64,000 nt of DNA from Microcella humidisoli (GTDB lineage: Bacteria > Actinomycetota > Actinomycetes > Actinomycetales > Microbacteriaceae), in assembly GCF_024362325.1 (NCBI RefSeq), contig NZ_CP101497.1, positions 620,001-684,000 of the forward strand, given 5' to 3'. This document shows, piece by piece, positions 36,337-44,875 of this stretch. Position 1 is the first letter of the stretch; each line of letters opens with the position of its first letter. Both the position numbers and the translations under genes were made by a program. Below the pieces are notes generated by a model. It did no database searches and was not told the DNA's origin. It was given only the letters and a program-made list of their open reading frames with translations.

Positions 36337-36373
36337 CCCCCGGCCCGCAGAATCGAGTTCTACGAGCCGGGGG
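36337..36373 (-). terminator. Intercistronic hairpin between binding protein and ATPase-permease
   Basis: CCCCCGGC (36337-36344) pairs with GCCGGGGG (36366-36373), and an inner AGAA/TTCT pair extends the stem. It lies in the 105-bp gap after the binding-protein stop and could attenuate transcription or protect the 3' end, giving more binding protein than transporter. Confidence 0.5.
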
Positions 36374-36394
36374 CCGGGATCGCGGGTACTGCTG

Positions 36395-37489
36395 TTACTG
36401 CAGGAGCGCAGCCTGGTCGTCCGGCGACATCTGGGCCGACAGGTAGATGTCACCCGGCAGGTCGTCGCGGCAGGTCACGGGGTTCGGCGAACCGCTCACC
36501 GAGTCCTCGAACACCGGAGCGGCGAACGCGGTCTCGCTGGGGATGACACCGCCCGTGGCGCGAGCCACGGCGTGCTGCACGGCGAGACGCACGTTGTCGT
36601 TGCCCGTGGCGACGGTGAAGAGCTTGAAGTCGGGGTTCGACGCGTTCTTCTCCTCCCAGAAGCAGCTGAGCACGTTGCCGTCGGAGGTGACGAGCGCGGG
36701 GATCGAGCGACCGCTCTTCTCGAACTCGGGCAGAGCGCCGACGAGCGACGGGCCGAAGTCAGACACGATCACGTCGATCTGGTCGTACTTCGCGATGGCC
36801 GCGGTGAGCACCTGCTGCGTGAGCGCCGGGTCCCAGTTCGTGACCTCGTAGGGCTGCTCGCCGATGTACTGGTACTTCGGGTCGGTCAGGACCGACTCGA
36901 AGCCCGTGCGCTCGTCGATGCCCTGGCTGTTGCCGGCCGGGCCCGAGAGGAACAGGATGTTGGCGCCGTCCGGGAAGTTCTCCAGGATCCAGTTGCCCCA
37001 CGCGACACCGTCAGCGACGAAGTCAGCGCCGACCCAGAGGTCGTAGTCCTCGCCGTCGACACCGTTCGGGTTGACGCGGTAGGGGACCGTCACGACGCCC
37101 GCCTCGTAGGCGCTGCGGAGCGCGGGGAGCATGGCCTCGCCGGCGTCCGGGAACACGACGATGGCGTCGGCACCCGACGCGACCATGCCCTGGATGTCGG
37201 AGATCGACTTCTGCGTGTCGCCCTGGCCGTCGGCGTAGAGGTACTCCACGACGCTCGGGCACTTGGCGACCTCGTCGGCACCGGCGGCGGTCGTGACCAG
37301 GCGCCAGCTGTTGCCGCCGAAGCCGTCGAGCAGACCGACGACGGCCTCCTCGGGGCCGCACCAGTCGGGTGCGCCCTCGACCGGCGCGCCCGGCTCAGCC
37401 GGCTCTTCGGACGGAGCGGCACAGCCCGCGAGGACGAGCGCCGTCAGTCCCGCTGCGGCGATGGCCGCGGAGATTCTGCGGTGAATCAT
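36395..37489 (-). CDS. Substrate-binding lipoprotein of a CUT2-type ABC importer
   Basis: A 364-aa periplasmic-binding-protein-fold lipoprotein (Peripla_BP_4 type). The signal ends in the lipobox LVLAGC with Cys23, followed by an acidic/Pro linker. Typical segments are VVGLLDGFGGNSWRLV, SDIQGMVASGADAIVVFPD and NILFLSGPAGNSQGIDERT. The ATG at 37489 follows GGAGGAAACC. CUT2 binding proteins bind monosaccharides, polyols, autoinducer-2 or purine-like ligands, and the ligand here cannot be deduced. It is second in the operon, after the lone permease. Confidence 0.9.
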   Translation of the reverse strand: MIHRRISAAIAAAGLTALVLAGCAAPSEEPAEPGAPVEGAPDWCGPEEAVVGLLDGFGGNSWRLVTTAAGADEVAKCPSVVEYLYADGQGDTQKSISDIQGMVASGADAIVVFPDAGEAMLPALRSAYEAGVVTVPYRVNPNGVDGEDYDLWVGADFVADGVAWGNWILENFPDGANILFLSGPAGNSQGIDERTGFESVLTDPKYQYIGEQPYEVTNWDPALTQQVLTAAIAKYDQIDVIVSDFGPSLVGALPEFEKSGRSIPALVTSDGNVLSCFWEEKNASNPDFKLFTVATGNDNVRLAVQHAVARATGGVIPSETAFAAPVFEDSVSGSPNPVTCRDDLPGDIYLSAQMSPDDQAALLQ

Positions 37490-37584
37490 GGTTTCCTCCA
37501 TTGTTGAGCGCGACGGCCTTGTCGCACATCTCTTGGTGCACTCGCTCCGGTGGAGCGGGTGGTTCGGGGGGTGGTGCAGGCGGG

Positions 37585-38604
37585 TCAGGGTGTTGCGGCG
37601 ACAGCGGGCTCGCCCCGGGGGGCGAACCGTTGCCGTAGTGCCGTCCAGTTGACCGTGTAGATCGCGACGCCGATCGCAAGAGCGGCGGCCTGGACGAGGG
37701 TGCGCACCGCGAAGGGCACGCCCAGAGCGAGCACGAACTGGTCGAGCTGGCTGAGGAACAGGGCGGCCACCACCGTGGCCGCGGGGAAGCCTCGACCGCC
37801 AAGCAGCGAGGTGCCTCCCAGCACCACGACGGCGACCGAGGTGAGCAGGTAGCTGTTGCCCTGGAAGGCGGTGGGCTGGTTGGTGATGCCGGCGAGCAGG
37901 ATGCCCGCGCTCGCGAAGAGCAGCTGGGCCCAGACGTACGCGGCGCCCTGGTGCGTGCGGTACCGCAGGCCCGTCGCGCGCGCCGCGGCCGGGCTCGCGC
38001 CGACGGCCTCGAACCGGCGGCCGACGACCGTCTTCTTCACCATGATCGTGACGAGCACGAGGAACCCGATCGCGAACAGCACCGCGTTCGGGATGCCCAC
38101 GGTACGACCGCCGGCGATCTCGCTGAGGAGGTTCGTGGTCGTGCGGGGGATGCCTCCGGAGATGCCGAGAACGGCGCCGAAGAGGAGGGCGTTGGTGCCG
38201 AGCGTGGCGATGATGGGGTTGAGCCCGAGGCGCCCCACCATGAAGCCGTTGAGCAGGCCGGCCCCGATCGCCCACGCGAAGGCGACGAGCATGGCGGGCA
38301 GCAGCATGGCGTCGTTCTCGTTGGGCATGTGCGTGACGATGACGACCGCGAGCGAGACCGAGCCGGGCACCGAGAGGTCGATGCCGCCCTGCTGCACGAC
38401 GAGCATCTGGCCGAGGCCGACGATCGCGAGCACCGCGGCGAAGGGCAGCATGCCGAGCACGGCTCCCTGCGAGACGGAGCTCGGCGCGAGCAGCGCACTG
38501 AGCACGATGAGCGCGACGGTCGAGATGAGCACCGTCAGCAGGCCCTTCGAGATGCCGAACCGGGCGCTCGTGAGCAGTCGCGGCGGTGACGTGGCGTCGG
38601 CCAT
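37585..38604 (-). CDS. CUT2-type ABC importer permease (RbsC-like)
   Basis: A 339-aa permease with 8-10 helices and the family stretches QQGGIDLSVPGSVSLAVVI and GGTSLLGGRGFPAATVVAAL. It is the first gene of the importer operon and differs clearly from the permease half of the 33758 fusion, so the transporter is probably a heterodimer of two permease types. A -35/-10 pair with GTTCAC half-sites lies 63-91 bp upstream. The start follows AAAGGGG. Confidence 0.9.
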   Translation of the reverse strand: MADATSPPRLLTSARFGISKGLLTVLISTVALIVLSALLAPSSVSQGAVLGMLPFAAVLAIVGLGQMLVVQQGGIDLSVPGSVSLAVVIVTHMPNENDAMLLPAMLVAFAWAIGAGLLNGFMVGRLGLNPIIATLGTNALLFGAVLGISGGIPRTTTNLLSEIAGGRTVGIPNAVLFAIGFLVLVTIMVKKTVVGRRFEAVGASPAAARATGLRYRTHQGAAYVWAQLLFASAGILLAGITNQPTAFQGNSYLLTSVAVVVLGGTSLLGGRGFPAATVVAALFLSQLDQFVLALGVPFAVRTLVQAAALAIGVAIYTVNWTALRQRFAPRGEPAVAATP

Positions 38605-38638
38605 GCTTTCCCCTTTGAAAGAGTCGGTGCTCCCGGCT

Positions 38639-38706
38639 GTTCACGCTGGACGGGGTGTTGAGTCACACTTTATGGAAAAGCGCTGGTGTTCACAAGCGTT
38701 GTTCAT
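38639..38706 (-). promoter_or_regulatory. Promoter and GTTCAC half-sites of the importer operon
   Basis: Minus-strand TTGTGA (38690-38695), 17 bp, TAAAGT (38667-38672). Half-sites GTTCAC at 38639-38644 and 38688-38693 and GTTCAT at 38701-38706 surround it, one of them overlapping the -35. The rest of the 475-bp gap up to 39079 has no convincing gene. Confidence 0.55.
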
Positions 38707-39009
38707 AACGATTCCGCCGCGGGGGCCCCGGATGTTCGTTTTCCGCGCCTCCGATTGGGCCCGGCCGCCGCTGATCGGAGTGCTCGACCGTCGCCGCGCG
38801 AGTGCCCGCAGCGGCCGCTCCGGCTCGCATCCTGCTCCTCTCGCGCCCCGTTCGGAAGGGACCAACGTCCCGCATTCCGCGGGATTTCCATGATTTTGCA
38901 TACTCTTGCCGGGTGCGGGTCATGCGGGGCGCCGGGGATGCCCGCCGCGGGCCCGACCGCGCGCGATCTTCCGGCGACCGAGGGGCGCGGCCGCGCAGCC
39001 CACTCGGCA

Positions 39010-39063
39010 TCGACGCGGCGCGTGCCGTGCGCTACCGTTTATCACAACTGAACATCGTCGTTC
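39010..39063 (+). promoter_or_regulatory. Promoter of the PRISE-type reductase with GAAC/GTTC repeat
   Basis: TCGACG (39010-39015), 17 bp, TACCGT (39033-39038). A GAAC-N6-GTTC inverted repeat (39050-39063) lies just after the predicted start, 16 bp before the ATG, where a repressor could bind. Confidence 0.5.
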
Positions 39064-39079
39064 GAAAGGCGGCTCTTTG

Positions 39080-40159
39080 ATGAACACTGCACACACCCGG
39101 CGCGCGCTCGTCGTGGGCGCGACCGGCATCGCCGGCCAGACGGTCAGCCGTCAGCTCTTCGAGGCGGGGTGGGAGGTGCACGGCCTCGCGCGTCGCGGCA
39201 ACTCGATGGTCGAGGGCGTCATCCCGATCCAGGCCGATCTGCTCGACGCGGAGGCGACCGCCGCAGCCCTCGCGGCCCTGCGGCCCGAGATCGTGATCAT
39301 CACGGCGTGGATCCGCAAGGACACCGAAGCCGAGAACATCGCGGTCAACAGCGCGACCCTGCGCAACCTCTTCGCGGCGCTCGAGCCCGACGGCGGCGTG
39401 CGGCACGTCGCACTGCTCACCGGGCTCAAGCACTACCTCGGCCCCTTCGAGGACTACGCGACCGGCGTGAAGGCCGAGACCCCGTTCAAGGAGTCGGAGC
39501 CCCGCCTGCCGAGCCCCAACTTCTACTACGCGCAGGAGGACGAGCTCTTCGCGGCCGCCGAGCGCATGGGCTTCACCTGGAGCGTGCACCGCTCGCACAC
39601 CGTCTTCGGCTTCGCCGTCGACAACGCCATGAACATGGTGCTGACGCTCTCGGTCTACGCGACCATCTGCAAGGAGCTGGGCCAGACGTTCATCTACCCC
39701 GGCTCGGTCGAGCAGTGGAACTTCGTGACCGACGTCACCGACGCCGAGCTGCTCGGCGAGCAGCTCGTGTGGGCATCGACGCACGAGGAGGGCGCGAACG
39801 AGGCCTTCAACATCGCCAACGGCGACGTCTTCCGCTGGCGGTGGCTGTGGCCGCAGATCGCCGAGCACTTCGGGGTCGAGTGGGAGGGCCCGACGGGCAC
39901 GCCGCGCACCCTCGTCGCCTCCATGACCGAGGTCGCCCCCGAGGTCTGGGCGCGCATCGCCGAGCGCGAGGGCCTCGTCGAGAGCGACGTGAGCAAGCTC
40001 GCGTCGTGGTGGCACAGCGATAGCGACCTCGGCCGCGAGGTCGAGTGCATCACCGACATGACGAAGAGCCGCGAGGCCGGGTTCCTCGACTTCCGGTCGA
40101 CGCGCACGAGCTTCTTCGACACGGTCGCGCGCTACCGCGAGGCGAAGCTGCTGCCGTAG
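39080..40159 (+). CDS. PRISE-type NAD(P)-dependent reductase (progesterone 5-beta-reductase/iridoid synthase-like)
   Basis: A 359-aa extended SDR. The cofactor loop is VGATGIAGQTV. The catalytic segments match the PRISE family rather than classical SDRs: LTGLKHYLGPFE carries the PRISE lysine, and SPNFYYAQEDEL the PRISE tyrosine. Family members reduce activated C=C bonds of enones and enals. The ATG at 39080 is preferred over an upstream frame that would run through the predicted promoter. It is transcribed alone, with a strong terminator after it. Inferred role: enone reduction in the island's catabolic route. Confidence 0.85.
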   Translation: MNTAHTRRALVVGATGIAGQTVSRQLFEAGWEVHGLARRGNSMVEGVIPIQADLLDAEATAAALAALRPEIVIITAWIRKDTEAENIAVNSATLRNLFAALEPDGGVRHVALLTGLKHYLGPFEDYATGVKAETPFKESEPRLPSPNFYYAQEDELFAAAERMGFTWSVHRSHTVFGFAVDNAMNMVLTLSVYATICKELGQTFIYPGSVEQWNFVTDVTDAELLGEQLVWASTHEEGANEAFNIANGDVFRWRWLWPQIAEHFGVEWEGPTGTPRTLVASMTEVAPEVWARIAEREGLVESDVSKLASWWHSDSDLGREVECITDMTKSREAGFLDFRSTRTSFFDTVARYREAKLLP

Positions 40160-40176
40160 AGCGGGTCGACATGACG

Positions 40177-40209
40177 AAGGGGGCGGATGCGCACAGCATC
40201 CGCCCCCTT
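40177..40209. terminator. Bidirectional terminator between convergent genes
   Basis: AAGGGGGCGGATGC (40177-40190) and GCATCCGCCCCCTT (40196-40209) make a perfect 14-bp stem with loop GCACA, serving the reductase on the plus strand and the alcohol dehydrogenase operon on the minus strand. Confidence 0.88.
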
Positions 40210-40252
40210 CCGGTTCGCGCGCGGCCGACCCGAACGGCCCCGCGCGACCGCA

Positions 40253-41227
40253 CTACAGCGACGCGTCGAACTCGATGTGCGCCTTGATCGTCTGCGCCGG
40301 GTTGCGCGCCGCCGCGACGGCCTCGGTCGCCGAGTCGACGTCGAAGCGCTGCGTCACGAGCGAGGTGAGGTCGATGCCCGCCTGCGCCATGAAGCGCAGC
40401 GTGTCGGGCCAGACGCCAGGCGAGCCGATCGAGCCCGTGATCGTGAGCTCCTTCGACTGGATCAGCCCCAGCTTCGCGGGCGCCTCGCGGCCCACGTCGA
40501 TGCCGATGTAGCCGACGCGGCCCTTGAAGGCGGCGATCTCGAGCGCCTGCGCCATGACCTCGGGGCGACCCGTCGCCTCGATCACGACGCTCGCGCCGCG
40601 GCCTCCCGACTCGCGGTCGAGCACCGCGGCCAGCTCATCGGGCGAGACCGCGAAGTGGGCCCCCAGCGACAGGGCCTTCTCGCGGCGGTGCTCGCTCGGC
40701 TCGACGACGATCGTCTTGGCACCGAGCTTGGCCGAGGCGGCCGTGACGCACAGGCCGATCGGGCCGGCACCGAGCACGACGAGGGTGTCGCTCGCGTTGA
40801 CATTGCCCACGCGCATGAGCGCGTAGTAGGCGACGCTGAACGGCTCGACGAGCGCGGCGTTCGTCCACGAGACGCCCTCGGGCAGCTTGTGCAGCCACGA
40901 CTGCTTCGCCACGAAGAACTCGGCGGCCGCGCCGCTGATCGAGAAGCCGAAGTGGTCGTCGCCGATGACGCACTCGCCGACGACGCCGTCACCCTTCGTC
41001 AGGCCGGTGACCTTCGAGCCGACGGCCATGACCTCGCCCGACCACTCGTGGCCGGGGATGATCGGGTACTGGAAAGGGATGATGTAACGCCCCTCGAGCA
41101 GCTCGATGTCGCTGTGGCAGACCCCGACCGAGCGCGCGGCCACGAGCACCTCGTCGTCGGCGATCTCGGGGATGGGCAGCTCGTCGACCTGCGGGGTGTC
41201 GACCGAGACGTACTGCAGTGCCTTCAT
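40253..41227 (-). CDS. Zinc-type alcohol dehydrogenase lacking the structural zinc lobe
   Basis: A 324-aa medium-chain dehydrogenase. The catalytic zinc residues appear as VCHSD and PGHEWSGEV, and the cofactor loop is VVLGAGPIGLCVTAA. In place of the usual four-cysteine structural zinc loop it has VVGECVIGDDHFGFSISGA, so it is a shorter, single-zinc form. The ATG at 41227 follows AAGGAG. It is the last gene of the operon SDR1-M24-ADH-ADH-ADH. Probable role: oxidation of a secondary alcohol intermediate. Confidence 0.87.
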   Translation of the reverse strand: MKALQYVSVDTPQVDELPIPEIADDEVLVAARSVGVCHSDIELLEGRYIIPFQYPIIPGHEWSGEVMAVGSKVTGLTKGDGVVGECVIGDDHFGFSISGAAAEFFVAKQSWLHKLPEGVSWTNAALVEPFSVAYYALMRVGNVNASDTLVVLGAGPIGLCVTAASAKLGAKTIVVEPSEHRREKALSLGAHFAVSPDELAAVLDRESGGRGASVVIEATGRPEVMAQALEIAAFKGRVGYIGIDVGREAPAKLGLIQSKELTITGSIGSPGVWPDTLRFMAQAGIDLTSLVTQRFDVDSATEAVAAARNPAQTIKAHIEFDASL

Positions 41228-41259
41228 GAGAGTGGTGCTCCTTGAACTCGTAGGGGTGA

Positions 41260-42318
41260 TCAGAAGGCGCGAACGAGGACCTTGACCTGGTCGCCGGTCG
41301 GCGACAGCAGGGTCTCGAAGCCCTTCTCGACGATGTCGGCCATGTCGATCTTCGCGCTCACGACCTTCTCGACATCCATGCGGCCACGGCCGATGAGGTC
41401 GATGATGCGCGGCCAGTCGGTCACGGGGTAGCACCACGTGCCGCGCAGCGTGATGTCGCGCTCCGAGAGCACCATGGGATCGATGGCGGCAGGCTTCGTG
41501 TGCAGGCCCGTCTGCGAGATGTTGCCCGAAGCCCGCACCGAGGCCAGGGCGGTCTGCAGCGCGATCTCGTTGCCCGAGCACTCGATGACCGCATCGACGC
41601 CGATGCCGCCCGTGCGGTCGCGCAGCTCGGCGGCCACGTCGGTGGAGCGCGGGTCGAGCAGCACGCCCACGTCGAGCGACCGCGCGAGCTCCTGGCGCTT
41701 CGGGTTGACCTCCGACATGTACACGGTGGCGCCGAGGGATGCGGCGTACAGCGAGGCGAGGGCGCCGATCGGGCCGAGCCCGGTCACGAGCACGGTGTCG
41801 CCGGGGCGCACCTGCGCCTTGTCGACGCCGTAGGCGGCGACAGCGGTGGGCTCGACGAGGGCTCCCTGGATGTCGGACATCGAGTCGGGCAGCTTGGCCA
41901 CCTTCGACTCGTGCACGATCGCCTGCTCGGCGATGCCGCCCCACTCGTCGCTCAGGCCGACGCAGGCCATCGAGGTGCAGAGGTGGTTGAGGCCGCGCTG
42001 GCAGAAGTAGCAGGCGCCGCAGAACAGCAGAGGCATGACCGAGACCCGGTCGCCCGCGCGCACGCTGCGAACCTCCTTCCCGACCTCAAGCACCTCGGCC
42101 GAGAACTCGTGGCCCAGGATCTGCGGGGCGGTCGATCCGTTGAGCTTGTGGGGCTGGGTCGGGATCACGATGGGGCCGACGGCGTACTCGTGCAGGTCGG
42201 TGCCGCAGATGCCACACCAGAACGGCTTGAGCCGCACGTCGCGGGGCCCGAGGGCTCCCGGCTCGGCGACCTCTTCGACCCGGATGTCTTTGGCGTCGTG
42301 GAAGACGGCTGCTCTCAT
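41260..42318 (-). CDS. Zinc alcohol dehydrogenase, 2,3-butanediol dehydrogenase-like
   Basis: A 352-aa enzyme close to bacterial 2,3-butanediol/sorbitol-type dehydrogenases: WCGICGTDLHEY, LGHEFSAEV, the full structural zinc set FCGACYFCQRGLNHLC, and the Rossmann loop VTGLGPIGALASL. In known families it converts vicinal diols to ketols. Next to an E1-E2 complex this could mean diol to ketol to acyl-CoA, but the island clearly handles something more complex than butanediol. It sits 32 bp before the 41227 gene and 44 bp after the 42363 gene. Confidence 0.88.
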   Translation of the reverse strand: MRAAVFHDAKDIRVEEVAEPGALGPRDVRLKPFWCGICGTDLHEYAVGPIVIPTQPHKLNGSTAPQILGHEFSAEVLEVGKEVRSVRAGDRVSVMPLLFCGACYFCQRGLNHLCTSMACVGLSDEWGGIAEQAIVHESKVAKLPDSMSDIQGALVEPTAVAAYGVDKAQVRPGDTVLVTGLGPIGALASLYAASLGATVYMSEVNPKRQELARSLDVGVLLDPRSTDVAAELRDRTGGIGVDAVIECSGNEIALQTALASVRASGNISQTGLHTKPAAIDPMVLSERDITLRGTWCYPVTDWPRIIDLIGRGRMDVEKVVSAKIDMADIVEKGFETLLSPTGDQVKVLVRAF

Positions 42319-42362
42319 GGCTCTGTCGCCACCTTTCTTGAGTGATCGGGATGCTGCTGCGG

Positions 42363-43445
42363 TCAGGCGGTGCGCGTCGGGTCGAACAGCACCTTGCCGC
42401 GGATCTCTCCCGCCGCGAGGCGGGCGAGCTGGGTCGGGACCTCGTCGAGCCCGAACACGGCCTCGACGAGCTCGTCACCGAGATCGGTGCGGGCGAGGAT
42501 CTCGAGCGAGGGCACGAGGTCGTCTCCGCACACGTGCGCGACGGTCGTCGCGATCGTCACCTCGCTCAGCACGAGCTTGTGGACGTCGAGCTCTTGGGGC
42601 TTCGAGGGCAGACCCACCTCGAGGATGGTCCCGCCTTGGCGCACGAGGCGCAGGGCGACGTCGAGCTGCCCCGGGGCCCCCGTGGCCTCGATGACCACGT
42701 CGGCACCGGTCGGTCCGACGATCGCGCGCAGGGCATCCTGCAGCTGGTCGTCGACCGGCACGACGCGGGTGGCGCCGAGGCGTAGGGCGCGATCGAGGCG
42801 CTCGCCCGCGAAGTCGACGACGGTGATGTCGGCATCGGCGAGCGAGATGAGCCCGGCGAGGATGAACGTGCCGATGGCCCCCGCCCCGAAAAGCACCACG
42901 CGGTCGCCGTCGACGACCTGCGCGCGGCGGGCAGCGTGCAGCCCGACGGCGAGCGGCTGGGCGACGCCTGCGGCGTCGAGCGCGCAGTCGTCGGGGATGC
43001 GCACGAGCGTCGAGGTGGCGACCGCGACGTACTCGGCGAGGCCGCCGTCGATGTTGAGGCCGTGTGTCACGTAGCGCTCGCACAGGTTCGTGCGGCCTTG
43101 ACGGCAGCGCTGGCACTCGCCGCACGCTACCCCCGCGCCCGACGCGACGTGGTCGCCCACCGCGAGGCCCTCGACCGGCCCTCCCGGCAGGTCGACGATC
43201 TCGCCGACGAACTCGTGCCCGATGATGAGCGGGCCTTGGTGGCCGCTCTTCGGGTGCGGGGCGTCGATCGGGAACATGATCGGCCCGGCCTTGTACTCGG
43301 TGGCGTCGGTGCCGCAGATGCCGCTGCGCAGCACCTTGACGAGCGCCTGGCCCTCGACGGCGATCGGCACGGGCAGGGTCTCGATGCGCACGTCGCCGCG
43401 GCCGTGGTAGACGGCGGCGCGCATCGTTCCGGTGTGGGCGGGCAT
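42363..43445 (-). CDS. Zinc-binding dehydrogenase (threonine/sorbitol dehydrogenase-like)
   Basis: A 360-aa medium-chain dehydrogenase with catalytic zinc motifs SGICGTDATEYK and IGHEFVGEIV, structural cysteines ACGECQRCRQGRTNLC, and cofactor loop LFGAGAIGTFILAGL. It is a paralogue of the two following dehydrogenases but distinct. The start at 43445 is taken; an in-frame ATG at 43424 (MRAAVYHGRG) would align better with its neighbours. It begins 7 bp after the M24 gene stop. Confidence 0.86.
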   Translation of the reverse strand: MPAHTGTMRAAVYHGRGDVRIETLPVPIAVEGQALVKVLRSGICGTDATEYKAGPIMFPIDAPHPKSGHQGPLIIGHEFVGEIVDLPGGPVEGLAVGDHVASGAGVACGECQRCRQGRTNLCERYVTHGLNIDGGLAEYVAVATSTLVRIPDDCALDAAGVAQPLAVGLHAARRAQVVDGDRVVLFGAGAIGTFILAGLISLADADITVVDFAGERLDRALRLGATRVVPVDDQLQDALRAIVGPTGADVVIEATGAPGQLDVALRLVRQGGTILEVGLPSKPQELDVHKLVLSEVTIATTVAHVCGDDLVPSLEILARTDLGDELVEAVFGLDEVPTQLARLAAGEIRGKVLFDPTRTA

Positions 43446-43452
43446 CAGTGCG

Positions 43453-44835
43453 CTACTTTCCGCCGCGGCCGTCGAAGGTGTTGAGGTGCGACTGCGAGTC
43501 GCGCAGCGTGCTGAGCTCGCCGCCGACCGAGTAGTAGCGCTTGCCCGCGACGAGCAGCTCTTCGGCCGGGAACTTCGTGATGACCTCGCAGCCGGTGGCG
43601 GTCACGACGACCTCCTCCTCGATGCGCGCGGCACCCCAGCCGTCGGCCGCCGGCCAGTAGGTCTCGAGCGCGAACACCATGCCCTCTTCGAGCACCTCGG
43701 GGTGGTCGAACGAGGTCAGGCGCGAGAAGATCGGCTTCTCCCAGATCGAGAGCCCCACACCGTGGCCGTACTGCAGCGCGAACGCGGCCTCCTCGTCGGG
43801 GAATCCGAACTCCTCGGCCTTGGGCCACACGGCGACGATGTCGGCCGTCGTGGCGCCCGGCTTCACGAGCGCGATCGCGCGATCCATGTACTCACGGGCG
43901 CGCGTGTACGCGTCCTTCTGCGCCTGGCTCGCCGAGCCGACCGCGAAGGTGCGGTAGTAGCACGTGCGGTAGCCGTTGTAGCTGTGCAGGATGTCGAAGA
44001 AGGCCGGGTCGCCCGGGCGGATGAGGCGGTCGCTGAAGACGTGCGGGTGCGGCGAGCAGCGCTCGCCCGAGATGGCGTTGACGCCCTCGACGTACTCCGA
44101 GCCGAGGTCGTAGAGCGTCTTGGCGACGAGGCCCACGGCCTCGTTCTCGCGCACGCCGGGCCGCAGGAATTCGTACAGGTTCTCGTAGGCCGCATCCACC
44201 ATCGACGCCGCCTGGGTCAGCAGGCGGATCTCGTCGTGGGTCTTAATGCGGCGGGCCTCGAGGAAGATCTGCTGGCCGTCAACGACCTGGATGCCCTGCT
44301 GCTGCAGCGCGAACAGGATGGGCAACTCGATCACGTCGACCCCGAGCGGCTGATCGGCGACGCCGAACTTCTCGAGCTCGCGCTTGATCTTGCGGGCGAC
44401 CTCCTCGGCGATGCCCGCGTCGGGCGGGAATGCGCCGCGCAGCGTCGAGATGCCGGCGCGCGCGCCGCTCTCGAGGCGGGGGCGCTTCGCGCCCTCGTGC
44501 GGCGAGTGCGGGTCGGCGTCCATCTCGGAGGTCGTGACGTCGAGCCACGGGTTGTAGAGCTTGTGGTGCTTCGCCGCCGAGCCGAAGTCCCACGAGATGG
44601 GGTCGGTGTTGCGCGTCAGCAGGCTGAAGCGGATGAGCTTGTCCATCGCCCACGTGCCGATGTGGGTCGCGGTCATGTACCGGATGTTCGAGAAGTCGAA
44701 GGCGAGCAGCGCGCCGACATCGGAGCGGTCGAGCTGCGCCTTGAGGCGGGCGAGCCGCTCGTCGCGCAGGCGCTCGAAATCGATGCGCGCCTCCCAGTCG
44801 ACGCCGTTGGTGCCCGTGGTTCCCGTGTTCTTCAT
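43453..44835 (-). CDS. M24 (creatinase/aminopeptidase-fold) protein with an incomplete metal site
   Basis: A 460-aa two-domain pita-bread protein: creatinase-like N-domain (about 20-190) and catalytic domain (about 195-430). Four of the five M24 metal ligands are recognisable: Asp281 in FFDILHSYNGY, His358 in YGHGVGLSI, Glu391 in ALETYWP, and a Glu in RIEEEVVVT. The second aspartate is replaced (Cys292 in GYRTCYYRTF, where peptidases have GxxxDxxRT). Non-peptidase relatives include creatinase and the DMSP lyase DddP. Its operon with SDR and alcohol dehydrogenases suggests a C-N, C-O or C-S bond-cleaving role. Identity open. Confidence 0.82.
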   Translation of the reverse strand: MKNTGTTGTNGVDWEARIDFERLRDERLARLKAQLDRSDVGALLAFDFSNIRYMTATHIGTWAMDKLIRFSLLTRNTDPISWDFGSAAKHHKLYNPWLDVTTSEMDADPHSPHEGAKRPRLESGARAGISTLRGAFPPDAGIAEEVARKIKRELEKFGVADQPLGVDVIELPILFALQQQGIQVVDGQQIFLEARRIKTHDEIRLLTQAASMVDAAYENLYEFLRPGVRENEAVGLVAKTLYDLGSEYVEGVNAISGERCSPHPHVFSDRLIRPGDPAFFDILHSYNGYRTCYYRTFAVGSASQAQKDAYTRAREYMDRAIALVKPGATTADIVAVWPKAEEFGFPDEEAAFALQYGHGVGLSIWEKPIFSRLTSFDHPEVLEEGMVFALETYWPAADGWGAARIEEEVVVTATGCEVITKFPAEELLVAGKRYYSVGGELSTLRDSQSHLNTFDGRGGK

Positions 44836-44875
44836 GATGGATGCTCTCTCTTGGCTGCGGTGACGGCCTCGTCGC

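Noticed and set aside
43453..44835. Assignment as the DMSP lyase DddP
   Set aside because: It shares the M24 fold and much of the ligand set, but an aspartate ligand is replaced, and no other DMSP gene is in the island. Kept as a candidate relative only.
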